Notes: generated by a model not told the origin, from the letters alone. DNA of 64,000 nt from Tessaracoccus sp. OS52 (GCF_020687685.1 NZ_JAJEWM010000003.1:124001-188000), one strand, 5' to 3'. Shown: positions 21,083-29,376, numbered from the stretch's first letter. Made by a program: numbers and translations.

Positions 21083-22690
21083 TCAGGGCAGGGAGGGAGT
21101 CCGCGGGACGGCTCGGCGGCGTCTGGTCGGCTCCACCAGCAGGGCTGCGAGCCATGCGCCTGCGAGCACCGCCAGACCCAACTCCAGCGGTCCCGCCAGC
21201 CACGACGCCGTCGTCACCCCGGTGCGCAGGGGGATTTTCACAACGCCCTTGGCCGCCTCCGGTCCGGTCTCGCGCATGAGCGCCGCGCCGTCGGGGCCGA
21301 TGAGGCCGCTCACTCCGCTGGTGGTGACGACGAGGATCTCACGCCGCAACTCGGCCGCGCGGGCGCGGGTGATGGCGAACTGCTGCTCGATCTGACCGGT
21401 GCCCTGGTACATGGCGTTGCTGCTCTGGACCACCAGCAGGTCCGCGGCCGCGACGTCGTGGACGACCGGGTCGAAGGCGACGTCGAAGCAGACGAGGACC
21501 CCCAATGTGACCGGTCGCCCGTCGGCCAGCTCGACGTCGAGGAGACCCGGCTCCGTGCCCGCGACGGACTGGTCGCCCACGTATTCGAGGATGGGCACCA
21601 GCGGTAGGAGGAAGTCGCGGAAGGGGATCCATTCCCCGAAGGGCACGATGGAGCGCTTCACGTAGGTGGGGCCGACGGTGCCGTCAGGCTCCCGCCACTG
21701 GGAGGCGGTGCGGCGCTCGCCCGACCCGGGCCCGTCGAGGATGGAACCCACCAGGACAGGGCGACCGATGGCCGACACCGCGTCACGGACCAGAGCCGAC
21801 GTCACGGCGTCGCCGTCCGGGTCCAGATCCGTTGAGTTCTCGGGCCAGACCACGAAATCGGGGGTCGGTTGCCTTCCGGCAGCGACCTCCTGCGCCAGGG
21901 CGACGGTGGCCGCCGCCTGGTTGGTCGTGATGGTCCGCGGTGGGCCCAGCCCGTAGACCCCGCCGCCCGGCGCCCCACCCTGGACCCACCCGAGGGTGGC
22001 GACGCCGTCGGAGGCGGCTGGGGGCTGGGTCCATCCGACGGCCGATGCCGAGGCGATGGCAACAGTCAGGGCCCCGGCAGCCAGGACTCGTCGTCGGCTC
22101 CGGCCCGAGATCACCCAGGCCAGGAGTGCAGCGAGGAGCGCCGTCGCGGAACCGAGGCCCGCGACGCCCACCAGCGGAAGCAGTCCGGCCAGCGGTGAAT
22201 CGAGCATCGGGTATCCCAGCCGCAGCCAACCGAAGCCGCCGAACGGGAACCGCGCGGACGCGAAGTCGACGGCCACCCAGGAGACCGCGGCCAGCAGCGG
22301 CCACCAACGGCTGCGCCCGGCCAGGTGCAGCATCAGACCCAGCAGCGCGTACCAGCACGACATGAAGGCGATCAGCCCGACGGCGACCGCCGGGTGGATG
22401 TTGGCCATCCAGTTGAGGGTGAGCGAGGTCAGGCCCAAGCCGAAGGCGTACCCGAGGGTGGTCGCGAAGGCCGGCCGCCGGACTCGTCGCACCAAGCCGA
22501 CGAGCGCCGCCGTCCCCGCGATCGTGGCAGGCCACCACCCGATCGGCTCGAAGCCCGCCCCCACCGCGAGGCCGGCTAGGACCGCGCAGGCCAGTTGCAG
22601 CCACCCGACTCCGCGTACCGGCAGAGCACGCGGGAGCACCTCCGGGGTGGCGTCTACGACGTCGCGGCCGGAGGTAGTGGAACGCGCCAT
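21083..22690 (-). CDS. lnt: Apolipoprotein N-acyltransferase
   Basis: The 535-residue enzyme adds the third acyl chain to the N-terminal cysteine of lipoproteins. The N-terminal half holds about six membrane spans. The C-terminal nitrilase-like domain has the catalytic Glu in VVWPENSTD, Lys in YVKRSIVPFGE and Cys in LVCFDVAF. FGGFGWLRLGYP matches the family. It lies upstream of the MMPL gene on the same strand, but the operator and promoter in the 63-bp gap suggest separate control. The start at 22690 is the first ATG in frame. Confidence 0.92.
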   Translation of the reverse strand: MARSTTSGRDVVDATPEVLPRALPVRGVGWLQLACAVLAGLAVGAGFEPIGWWPATIAGTAALVGLVRRVRRPAFATTLGYAFGLGLTSLTLNWMANIHPAVAVGLIAFMSCWYALLGLMLHLAGRSRWWPLLAAVSWVAVDFASARFPFGGFGWLRLGYPMLDSPLAGLLPLVGVAGLGSATALLAALLAWVISGRSRRRVLAAGALTVAIASASAVGWTQPPAASDGVATLGWVQGGAPGGGVYGLGPPRTITTNQAAATVALAQEVAAGRQPTPDFVVWPENSTDLDPDGDAVTSALVRDAVSAIGRPVLVGSILDGPGSGERRTASQWREPDGTVGPTYVKRSIVPFGEWIPFRDFLLPLVPILEYVGDQSVAGTEPGLLDVELADGRPVTLGVLVCFDVAFDPVVHDVAAADLLVVQSSNAMYQGTGQIEQQFAITRARAAELRREILVVTTSGVSGLIGPDGAALMRETGPEAAKGVVKIPLRTGVTTASWLAGPLELGLAVLAGAWLAALLVEPTRRRRAVPRTPSLP

Positions 22691-22733
22691 GCCTGAAGAT
22701 TACGTCGCCGACGTTTGGGGTGGAGGCACTAGG

Positions 22734-22768
22734 TAGACAGATAGACTAGACTGATCTATGATCTAGTC
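22734..22768 (+). promoter_or_regulatory. padR promoter with overlapping inverted repeat
   Basis: TAGACA and TATGAT are separated by 17 bp, and TATGAT lies 6 bases before the ATG at 22769, so the message is leaderless. GACTAGA (22744-22750) and TCTAGTC (22762-22768) form a perfect inverted repeat over the -10. This is a good site for autorepression by the PadR product. Confidence 0.7.
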
Positions 22769-23122
22769 ATGAGCAACGACTACTGGCCGCCCGACTGGCA
22801 GCGAGGGATCCTGGACCTGTGCGTCCTGAGACTGCTGCGTGACGGGCCCACCTATGGGTACGAGATCGCCACCCACCTCACCCGGGCGGGCCTGGGCGAA
22901 GTCAAGGGAGGCACCCTCTACCCCCTCCTCAAGCGGCTCGAGAAGGCCGACGAGGTTGAGATCGAGTGGCGGCCAGGCGAGTCGGGCCCGGGCCGCAAGT
23001 TCTACACGCTCAACGACAAGGGCCGGGCGCGCCTGGACGCGCTCACCGAGGACTGGACACGGTTCTCCTCCATCATCACCAACATCGTCACCGCCAGCAA
23101 TGACCAGAAGGAGCCATCATGA
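22769..23122 (+). CDS. PadR-family transcriptional regulator
   Basis: A 117-residue PadR winged helix: ILDLCVLRLLRDGPTYGYEIATHL is the recognition region, and GGTLYPLLKRLEKADEVEIEW the wing. The short C-terminus is the dimerising helix of subfamily 2. It probably represses its own gene and the downstream membrane protein through the inverted repeat over its promoter. Its stop overlaps the next start (ATGA). The inducer is unknown. Confidence 0.9.
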   Translation: MSNDYWPPDWQRGILDLCVLRLLRDGPTYGYEIATHLTRAGLGEVKGGTLYPLLKRLEKADEVEIEWRPGESGPGRKFYTLNDKGRARLDALTEDWTRFSSIITNIVTASNDQKEPS

Positions 23123-23853
23123 AGAGCGTCCCGGACCACGAGCTCGAACTCACCCACGCGCCCGACGTCGACCCGCACTGGACCAGCGAATTCATCATCG
23201 AGGCGCGCCTGCGGGACCTCCCCGGCGTCCAGATCGGGGAGTCGCTGGCCGAGGTGAACGCCCACGTGGTCGAGTCCGGGGAGGATGCCCGGGTGGCATT
23301 CGGGGACCCGCGGGCGTATGCGGTGGCCTTGGCGGAGGCGGCAGATCCTCAACGTGCCGAGCTCGTCGGGGCCGTGATGCCCGCCGTAGTCCAGACCGCC
23401 GGCATGCTGGGGACGCTCCACGCGCTGCCCGAGGCGCTCGCCGGCGATCCGCTGGAGGTGACCGTGGGGATGCTGGTGGCGTTGGGGCTGCTGGCGGTCG
23501 CCTTCGTCGTCCTCGTGCGGCAGGCCACCCAGGTCCTGCGGATGGTCGTCGACCGGCCTTGGCTGGCCATCGGCCTCAACTCGGTGTTCTTCGCCGCCAC
23601 CATTGGCGCACTGTTCATCCCTGGAACGTTGGCCTGGGTCCCGGCCTGGTGGGTGCTGGGCGTCGGCCTGGCCCTCCTGGTGGTGGGAACGGTCCTTGGG
23701 CTCTCGCGGAGTTTCCGGAGGCTCGACGAGGATCCGATCGCCGGCCCGTTCGACGAGGATCGCAAGCCGCGCCTCACTTGGCTGACCTGGCTCAACCACC
23801 TGCTGGCGCCGATCTTCACGCTTGTGCTGGGCCTGGTCATGACACTGCTCTGA
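23119..23853 (+). CDS. HAAS-domain membrane protein, PadR partner
   Basis: The 244-residue protein has an N-terminal helical part (FIIEARLRDLPGVQIGESLAEVNAHVVESGEDARVAFGDPRAYA) typical of the HAAS domain, which is often coupled to PadR regulators. Four or five membrane spans follow (MLVALGLLAVAFVVLV, LGVGLALLVVGTVLGL, LLAPIFTLVLGLVMTLL). HAAS proteins are thought to act as membrane sensors or to hold PadR in check. The ATGA overlap makes this a two-gene operon. Function beyond that is inferred. Confidence 0.8.
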   Translation: MKSVPDHELELTHAPDVDPHWTSEFIIEARLRDLPGVQIGESLAEVNAHVVESGEDARVAFGDPRAYAVALAEAADPQRAELVGAVMPAVVQTAGMLGTLHALPEALAGDPLEVTVGMLVALGLLAVAFVVLVRQATQVLRMVVDRPWLAIGLNSVFFAATIGALFIPGTLAWVPAWWVLGVGLALLVVGTVLGLSRSFRRLDEDPIAGPFDEDRKPRLTWLTWLNHLLAPIFTLVLGLVMTLL

Positions 23854-23859
23854 CGCCCC

Positions 23860-23939
23860 GCCTTCACAATGTGCGGCTCATCGCAGCAGAAACGGGTTGC
23901 CCCTGATCTGGGTGTGACCGACCTGCACGCTATGAAGGC
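23860..23939. repeat. 80-bp imperfect palindrome, left copy
   Basis: The element starts GCCTTCACAATGTGCGGCTC and ends with a matching inverted arm, 15 of 20 bases paired. It is 80 bp long, exactly like the right copy at 24865-24944. The two agree best at their outer 10-20 bases. It ends 1 bp before the DUF559 stop codon. Confidence 0.7.
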
Positions 23940-23940
23940 G

Positions 23941-24798
23941 TCAGGCCGAGCGTTGCCCCAGTTCCGGGATGCAGGCCTGGATCGTCGGCACCAGCTCCGC
24001 CAGTGTGGTGGTGGTCAACCGAACTATCCGCCACCCCAGCCGGGCGGCCCACATGTCCTTGTACCTGTCGGCATGGAAGGCCTCGGAACTGGAGTGGTAA
24101 CGCTCGCCGTCGAGTTCCACGCCGAAGCGGTACTCGGGGAAGCAGATGTCCAGGAGCCGCACTTCCCCCGTCGGCAGGATGAGCTTGTGGTTCGTCGTCC
24201 AGCCGGTGATCCCCGCTGCATGGAGCAGGACGTGCGCGTCCCGCTCGAGGGCCGACCAGGGCTCGGCCCGCGATTCCACCAGGAGCCTGCGGCGCTTGAC
24301 GTTGCCCCTTCGACCCGGCATCAGGCCCAACGCCCACCACATCGCCTTGAGAGAAGTCGCCCGGCGTCTGAGGGCCTCGTCGATGGGTTTGCCCCCGAGC
24401 GTGTCGGTCAACTCCAGCACTGACCAGGCCGGATGCGCGAGCCGCAACTCCCCCGGTTTGTGGACCAGTTCAGGGAACGAATCACCCTGGGTGAGGTTGA
24501 GGAGCGAGACGTCCCTGCGTGATCGGCGACGGCTGAGCGCCTCGACCTTGTCGGCTCTCAGCTCCGGCCACCATGACAGGTGCGCCGCGGTGGCACCCGT
24601 CAGCACGGAGTGCGGGTCCCACAGTTGCACCGCCTCCGCGACGCTCCGGAAGGTCGCAGCGCCGGCGTAGGTGCCCCAGAGGAGGGGGACTATCGTGCCG
24701 GCTGCCAGTGCGTGGCGGATGGCGTTCTCGAGTTGAGGGTGATCACGCCTGGAGATCGCTCCGCCCGGGGCCAGGAGCGCTTGGAGTTCCTGTTGCAC
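23941..24798 (-). CDS. DUF559 (Vsr-like PD-(D/E)XK) protein
   Basis: The 285-residue protein has an N-terminal winged-helix-like part (VQQELQALLAPGGAISRRDHPQL) as in AbiEi-type proteins. The C-terminal DUF559 domain is related to very-short-patch-repair endonucleases: LPTGEVRLLDICFPEYRFGVELDGERYH holds the D and ExD-type positions, and RLGWRIVRLTTTTL closes the fold. Family members are common, variable accessory genes in actinobacteria; none of this shows what DNA, if any, is cut. The GTG start at 24798 is tentative; the frame is open to 25005. The gene is enclosed by two 80-bp palindromic elements. Confidence 0.7.
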   Translation of the reverse strand: MQQELQALLAPGGAISRRDHPQLENAIRHALAAGTIVPLLWGTYAGAATFRSVAEAVQLWDPHSVLTGATAAHLSWWPELRADKVEALSRRRSRRDVSLLNLTQGDSFPELVHKPGELRLAHPAWSVLELTDTLGGKPIDEALRRRATSLKAMWWALGLMPGRRGNVKRRRLLVESRAEPWSALERDAHVLLHAAGITGWTTNHKLILPTGEVRLLDICFPEYRFGVELDGERYHSSSEAFHADRYKDMWAARLGWRIVRLTTTTLAELVPTIQACIPELGQRSA

Positions 24799-24864
24799 AG
24801 TTCCATTGCAGCCTCCCAGGGGGGCGTTTCGGGAGGATGTCTGCAGACTGTGGAAAACTCGGTC

Positions 24865-24944
24865 GCCTTCAAACTGTGCGGCTCGCGCTGGCGGAAATGG
24901 TTTCCCGTCTGCCCTAGGCGGATCGAGTCGCACAGTATGAAGGC
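24865..24944. repeat. 80-bp imperfect palindrome, right copy
   Basis: The arms GCCTTCAAACTGTGCGGCTC and GAGTCGCACAGTATGAAGGC pair at 18 of 20 positions, with a small inner hairpin GGAAA-TGG-TTTCC. It aligns over its full 80 bp with the copy at 23860-23939, about 50 of 80 identical, with the ends most alike. It lies 66 bp upstream of the chosen DUF559 start. Confidence 0.7.
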
Positions 24945-24983
24945 CGACGGCGGGGTCCCCTGGCCCCCAAGGGGCGTCGACAC

Positions 24984-25005
24984 TCCTTGTCGAAGGTTTG
25001 TCCAA
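24984..25005 (-). promoter_or_regulatory. CarH-type operator at the P450-crtY-crtT-crtU promoter
   Basis: Read on the minus strand, the 11-bp repeats are TTGGACAAACC and TTCGACAAGGA. On the plus strand a -10-like TACGAT (25013-25018) lies 7 bp beyond the second repeat, the same spacing as at the regulator's own promoter. A repressor here would cover the -35 and spacer. Confidence 0.65.
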
Positions 25006-25057
25006 AGTCCGCTACGATTCAGGCACCAGACAGTCCCGGAGGCAGCCTTGTTCGACC

Positions 25058-26299
25058 ATGGAGCCCACATTCATGGGTCATGATCGAGATGTGATCGAGC
25101 CGAATCTGCGCCGCGCCGCCAGACCCGGCGAGGGCGGCAAGCCCTCATTGGGCAAGGAGCAGGGGGTCTGGCGCGTGCGTTCGGTCTCGACCGCCCGCCA
25201 GGTGCTGCGCGCGCGCCACCTGACGACCCAAGCGGGCTTCACCGCCGAGTACATCCCCAAGGGTTTCCTCAAGCATCACCCCATCCTCATCTCCGACGGC
25301 GCCCTCCACGACGAGCAGCGCTCCAAGGTCGCACGCTTCTTCGCGCCCAAGGTGGTCGAGGGCTACGTGCGCGACATCGAACTCCTGGCGGACCGGCTCA
25401 TCGCGCAGACCAGCCGCCAGCGGAGCTTCGCACTCGACGAGCTGGCGCTGTGGTTCAGCGTCGAGGTCACCTCGAAGATCGTGGGCCTGACCGAGTCGCC
25501 CGTCCGCGCGATGTCGAGGCGGCTGGAGGCGTTCTTCCGGCAGCCGCCCGTGGACATGTCCCGCCCCGACCTCGGCCGCACCCGGAAGCAGTGGATGCAG
25601 GCAGCGGCCCTGGGGCTGGGACCCATCGTGCGCTTCTACCTTTCCGACGTCCGCCCCGCCATCCGGGCGCGACGGCGTCAACCCCGGGCCGACATCATCA
25701 GCCACCTCATCGCGGAGGGCTACACCGACACTGACATCCTGGTGGAGTGCGTCACCTATGGCACCGCCGGCATGGTCACCACCCGTGAGTTCATCACGAT
25801 GGCCGCCTGGCACCTGCTGGAAAACGACGCCCTCCGCCAGCGTTACCTGGTGGCCGGGCGTCCCGAGCGACACGCCATCCTCAACGAGATCATCCGCCTG
25901 GAGCCCGTCGTCGGCCATCTCTACCGCAGGGCCCAGGCCGCCTTCGAGGTGGGCGACGACGAACACACCGCCGCCATCCAACCCGGCGACCTCATCGACG
26001 TCTGCGTCCGGCAGGTCAACGCGGACCCGGCTGCCGTCGGTCCCGAACCGCTCAACCTGCGCCCCGGCCGCGAACTCCCGCCGGGGGTCGACGAGTCCGT
26101 GCTCACGTTCGGAGACGGCGCCCACCGCTGCCCCGGACAGCCCTTGGCCATCACCGAGACCGACATCCTGCTGACCCGTCTGCTCAGCCGGGATCCCGAC
26201 GTCGTCGCCCAGCCCACGCTCGGCTGGGATGACCTGATCGAGGGCTACCGACTGCGCGGCCTTGCGCTCCGGCTGGCCCCGGGCAAGGAAGGACACTGA
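25058..26299 (+). CDS. Cytochrome P450, carotenoid-tailoring candidate
   Basis: The 413-residue protein has the P450 hallmarks. The I-helix is GTAGMVTTREF, the ExxR motif is EIIRLEP, and the heme loop FGDGAHRCPGQPLA has the cysteine ligand. It lacks a membrane anchor, as expected for a bacterial P450 served by soluble redox partners, none of which are nearby. It is first in the operon with both lycopene cyclase subunits, a methyltransferase and CrtU, and carries the shared operator, so a hydroxylation or similar oxidation of the carotenoid is likely. GGAGG lies 15 bases upstream of the ATG at 25058, a long spacing; 25073 is an alternative. Confidence 0.88.
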   Translation: MEPTFMGHDRDVIEPNLRRAARPGEGGKPSLGKEQGVWRVRSVSTARQVLRARHLTTQAGFTAEYIPKGFLKHHPILISDGALHDEQRSKVARFFAPKVVEGYVRDIELLADRLIAQTSRQRSFALDELALWFSVEVTSKIVGLTESPVRAMSRRLEAFFRQPPVDMSRPDLGRTRKQWMQAAALGLGPIVRFYLSDVRPAIRARRRQPRADIISHLIAEGYTDTDILVECVTYGTAGMVTTREFITMAAWHLLENDALRQRYLVAGRPERHAILNEIIRLEPVVGHLYRRAQAAFEVGDDEHTAAIQPGDLIDVCVRQVNADPAAVGPEPLNLRPGRELPPGVDESVLTFGDGAHRCPGQPLAITETDILLTRLLSRDPDVVAQPTLGWDDLIEGYRLRGLALRLAPGKEGH

Positions 26300-26628
26300 T
26301 GGACCGCTACCAGTACCTGCTGTTGATGGCGGCCTGCGTGCTCATCACGCTGCCGCTGGAGTTCGTGCTCCGGGCTCGGGTCTACCGTCGACCCCTGAGG
26401 CTGGCGCTGGCCATCGCGCCGGTGCTGGTGCTGTTCATCGCCTGGGACATCCTGGGGATCGTACGGGACCACTGGGGCTACAGCAGCGAGTTCACCTCCG
26501 GCATCATGCTCGGGATCATGCCGCTCGAGGAGCTGGTCTTCTTCATCGTCATCCCGATCTGCGGCCTGCTGAGCTACGAGGGGGTCGGCTACGTGCTGCG
26601 CCGGATGCGGGGTGAGGAGGATGCCTGA
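26299..26628 (+). CDS. crtYc: Lycopene cyclase subunit, CrtYc type
   Basis: A 109-residue membrane protein with three spans. It has the conserved LFIAWDILGI and the acidic PLEELVFFIVIPICGLLSYE, the signature of the actinobacterial heterodimeric cyclase. Together with CrtYd it closes the ends of lycopene to beta rings. Its ATG overlaps the P450 stop (TGATG) and its end overlaps crtYd, so the subunits are made together. Confidence 0.9.
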   Translation: MDRYQYLLLMAACVLITLPLEFVLRARVYRRPLRLALAIAPVLVLFIAWDILGIVRDHWGYSSEFTSGIMLGIMPLEELVFFIVIPICGLLSYEGVGYVLRRMRGEEDA

Positions 26629-26935
26629 GTACACCGTCCTCACCGTGCTGGCGGTGGTCCTCGTCGCCGGGATCGAGCTGTTGTGGCTGCGCACCGGGAT
26701 CTTCCGCTCGGCGCAGTACTGGATCTCGATGGCCATCGTTTTCTTCTTCCAGGGGCTGGTCGACGGGTGGCTGACCAAGCTGTCGGATCCGATCGTGCTC
26801 TACAACCCGGTGCACCACGTGGGCCTGCGCTGGCCCTGGGACATCCCGATCGAGGACTTCGGTTTCGGGTGGGCCATGGTCACGCTCACGATCATCGTCT
26901 GGGTCCGGCTCGGACGCAGGGAGCAGGTGGCATGA
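26621..26935 (+). CDS. crtYd: Lycopene cyclase subunit, CrtYd type
   Basis: A 104-residue, three-span protein with SAQYWISMAIVFFFQGLVDGWLTKLSDPIVLYN and WDIPIEDFGFGWAMV. These match the second half of the heterodimeric cyclase; the PIEDFGF acidic motif mirrors PLEELVF in CrtYc. I chose the ATG at 26621, 8 bases inside crtYc, with GGGGTGA upstream; a GTG at 26612 is possible. The stop TGA shares four bases with the next ATG. Confidence 0.9.
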   Translation: MPEYTVLTVLAVVLVAGIELLWLRTGIFRSAQYWISMAIVFFFQGLVDGWLTKLSDPIVLYNPVHHVGLRWPWDIPIEDFGFGWAMVTLTIIVWVRLGRREQVA

Positions 26936-27834
26936 CGACGTCGGCCGCCTTCGACCGCGGGGCCTCCCGCTACGACCTGATGGTCGCCCTCAATCCCGGC
27001 TACCACCGCGAACTGCAGCGGGCCGCCGCCAAACTCGTCGGCAGACTCAATGGCAGTACGCAGCGCAGGCTCGTAGACCTCGCATGCGGGTCCGGCGCCT
27101 CGACCCGCGCCCTGCTGGCCGAAGCGCCGGCCGACGCCGAGATCCTGGGTCTCGACGCCTCCCGGGGCATGCTCGCGGCAGCGACGGCGAAGTCCTGGCC
27201 TGCCCGGGTGCGGTTCGAGCGAGCGGTGGCCGGCGAGATCGACGTCGACGCCATCGGGCGAGGCAGCATCGACGGCATCCTCACGTGCTACCTCTTCCGC
27301 AACGTCCCCACAGAGCTTCGCGACCGCGCCATCGGCGAGGTCTTCGAGCTGTTGCGACCGGGCGGCTGGCTGGTGGTCCAAGAGTACTCGGTCGCGGGCG
27401 ACCGAGCCGCGCGGGTGGTCTGGGACGTGGTCAGCCACGCGGTGATCATCCCGCTGGGCACCATCATCGACAGGAATCCCGGCCTCTACCGCTACCTGTG
27501 GCGCAGCGTCGTGAGCTTCGACGCCGTCGACGCCTTCGCCGGACGGCTGCGGGCCGCCGGCTTCACCGACGTCACCCACGACACAGCCCGCGGCTGGCAG
27601 CGCGGTGTGCTTCACACCTTCGTCGCCCGGAAGCCGGACGGTCGGGAGGGTCTAGACACGCCGGCTCGTACCTCGCCGGCTACTCGACCAGCGGAAACCC
27701 CAACCTCCCACGCGAACAAGCAGCAAGGTCGCGACGGTCTCGACACGCCGGCTCGTACCTCACCGGCTACTCGACCAGCGGAAGCCCCGACCGGTCGAGC
27801 AGCGGAAACCCCAACCGAGGAAGGGAAACCATGA
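26932..27834 (+). CDS. crtT: Carotenoid-cluster SAM methyltransferase (CrtT-like) with repeat-derived tail
   Basis: Residues 1-235 are a class I methyltransferase: motif I VDLACGSGASTRALL, motif II LDASRGML, then LLRPGGWLVVQEYS. Its place before crtU matches crtT of Streptomyces isorenieratene clusters; the methylated group is not known. The last 65 residues are not part of the fold. They are two read-through copies of a dispersed genomic repeat (LDTPARTSPATRPAE twice). The stop still overlaps the crtU ATG (ATGA), so coupling survived the insertion. It overlaps crtYd by 4 bases. Confidence 0.82.
   Translation: MTTSAAFDRGASRYDLMVALNPGYHRELQRAAAKLVGRLNGSTQRRLVDLACGSGASTRALLAEAPADAEILGLDASRGMLAAATAKSWPARVRFERAVAGEIDVDAIGRGSIDGILTCYLFRNVPTELRDRAIGEVFELLRPGGWLVVQEYSVAGDRAARVVWDVVSHAVIIPLGTIIDRNPGLYRYLWRSVVSFDAVDAFAGRLRAAGFTDVTHDTARGWQRGVLHTFVARKPDGREGLDTPARTSPATRPAETPTSHANKQQGRDGLDTPARTSPATRPAEAPTGRAAETPTEEGKP
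27648..27781. repeat. Two dispersed-repeat copies inside the 3' end of crtT
   Basis: Copies at about 27648-27694 and 27736-27781 follow the pattern GGTCTCGACACGCCGGCTCG then CCGGCTACTCGACCAGCGG, with a shorter fragment after them. The same repeat occurs at 29377 and 59612-60074. Both are in the same reading frame as crtT. Confidence 0.85.
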
Positions 27835-29357
27835 CCACCGACAGACCCGGCCGGGACCCCCGCGCCGTGCGGCACGCAGGACCCGCCGGGCGCGCCCGCG
27901 TCGACGCGGACAGGCACGTGCTGGTGGTGGGCGGAGGGATCGCGGGGCTTGCGAGCGCTGCAGCGCTGGCCGAGCGCGGTGTCCGGGTCACGGTGCTGGA
28001 GTCCTCGACCCGGCTCGGTGGGCGGGTGGCGTCGTGGCCACTGGAGGACGACCGCACGATGAGCCGCGGCTTCCACGCGTTCTTCCGGCAGTACTACAAC
28101 CTGCGCGGGCTGCTGCGCCGCGTCGACCCTGAACTGGGTTTCCTCGTCCCCATCGATGACTACCCCCTCCAGCGGCCCGACGGCGTACGCGACTCCTTCA
28201 CGGGGCTGGCCACGACCCCGCCGTTCTCGGTGCTCCAGTTCGTCGCCCGGAGCCCCGCGTTCACCCTGCGGACGCTGGCAAGGGTGAACGTCCCAGCCGC
28301 GCTGGAGTTGCTGCGGGTCCGGTTCCCCCAGACCTACTCCGACTACGACGGCGAATCCGCGGCCGCCTTCCTCGACCGGCTCCGCTTTCCGCCCGGCGCC
28401 CGGGACCTGGCGCTGGAGGTGTTCGCGCGCTCCTTCTTCGCCGATCCAACCGAGTTCGGTGCCGGCGAGCTGGTGGCGATGTTCCACACCTACTTCCTCG
28501 GGTCCGCCGAGGGGCTGCTGTTCGACGTGCCCGATGACGACTACGACTCCGTGCTGTGGGCCCCGTTGGGCGAGTACCTGAAGGGGCTGGGGGTCGAGGT
28601 CCGCACCGGTTCGCCAGTCGAGGAGATCATCCTCGACGACGACGCCGCGGCCGTGGTGGTGGCCGGCGAGCGAATCCGTGGCGACGCCGTCGTCCTGGCC
28701 GTTGACCCGCGGACGGCCCGGGAACTGGTGGCCGGCTTGCGGACGGAGGGTGTGTCGACGCCCTCGCGAGGTTTGCGGGAGTGGCGGGACACCGTCGCCG
28801 AGACGAGGAATGCGCCGCCGTTCGTCGTCGTCCGGCTCTGGCTGGGGACCCCGGTGTGGGCGGGCAGGCCCGCGTTCCTGGGCACCTCGGGCTACGGGCC
28901 ACTGGACAACGTCTCGGTCCTGGAGCGCTTCGAAGCGGGTGCGGCCGACTGGGCGCGTACCAACGACGGCTCCGTCGTCGAACTGCACGCCTACGCCTGC
29001 GACCCGGGGATCATCGACGACCCCGCGGCCGCCGACGATGTGGTGGAGCAGTTGGAGGCGGAACTCCACCGGGTGTTCCCGGAGACGGCCTCCGCACGGG
29101 TGGTGGCGCGCGAGGTGCTGGTCCGCGACGACTGCACGCTCATCGGTCCCGACCGCTGGGACGACCGCCCGGCGGTTTCGACGCCGTCGCCGCGGCTGGT
29201 GCTCGCCGGCGACTGGGTCCGCTGCGGCTATCCCGTCGCCCTCATGGAACGGGCGGCGACCACGGGGCTCATGGCGGCCAACACGCTGCTCGAGGGCTGG
29301 GGCGTCGCGGGCCATGACCTGTGGACCGTACCGATGAAGGGTCTGCTCAGACGCTGA
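27831..29357 (+). CDS. crtU: Beta-carotene desaturase/methyltransferase (isorenieratene synthase type)
   Basis: A 508-residue FAD enzyme. The dinucleotide site is VLVVGGGIAGLASAAALAERG and the CrtU hallmark is SRGFHAFFRQYYNLRGLLRRVD. The C-terminal flavin motif is LVLAGDWVRCGYPVALMERAATTG. In Streptomyces and Brevibacterium CrtU desaturates the beta ring and shifts a methyl group to form aromatic end groups. I place the start at 27831, with GAGGAAGGG just upstream; the longer open frame is a shadow inside crtT. It is the last gene of the rightward crt operon. Confidence 0.88.
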   Translation: MTTDRPGRDPRAVRHAGPAGRARVDADRHVLVVGGGIAGLASAAALAERGVRVTVLESSTRLGGRVASWPLEDDRTMSRGFHAFFRQYYNLRGLLRRVDPELGFLVPIDDYPLQRPDGVRDSFTGLATTPPFSVLQFVARSPAFTLRTLARVNVPAALELLRVRFPQTYSDYDGESAAAFLDRLRFPPGARDLALEVFARSFFADPTEFGAGELVAMFHTYFLGSAEGLLFDVPDDDYDSVLWAPLGEYLKGLGVEVRTGSPVEEIILDDDAAAVVVAGERIRGDAVVLAVDPRTARELVAGLRTEGVSTPSRGLREWRDTVAETRNAPPFVVVRLWLGTPVWAGRPAFLGTSGYGPLDNVSVLERFEAGAADWARTNDGSVVELHAYACDPGIIDDPAAADDVVEQLEAELHRVFPETASARVVAREVLVRDDCTLIGPDRWDDRPAVSTPSPRLVLAGDWVRCGYPVALMERAATTGLMAANTLLEGWGVAGHDLWTVPMKGLLRR

Positions 29358-29376
29358 GGAAGGGTCTTGGCGCAGG

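Larger units (their letters stand above)
23860..24944. mobile_element. Putative cassette: DUF559 gene bounded by paired 80-bp palindromes
   Basis: The whole 1085-bp block has 20-bp outer ends that are inverted repeats of each other, 17 of 20 bases matching. Each end is part of an 80-bp element that is itself palindromic. Only the DUF559 gene lies between them. No transposase and no clear target duplication are seen, so movement is an inference from architecture. Confidence 0.45.

Noticed and set aside
24690..25070. Alternative small protein upstream of the DUF559 gene
   Set aside because: It overlaps both the 80-bp palindrome and the P450 promoter, and matches no family.
27084..27830. Long upstream extension of crtU in an open frame
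   Set aside because: It overlaps the whole methyltransferase gene in another frame. A clear GAGGAAGGG ribosome site and family alignment place the crtU start at 27831.
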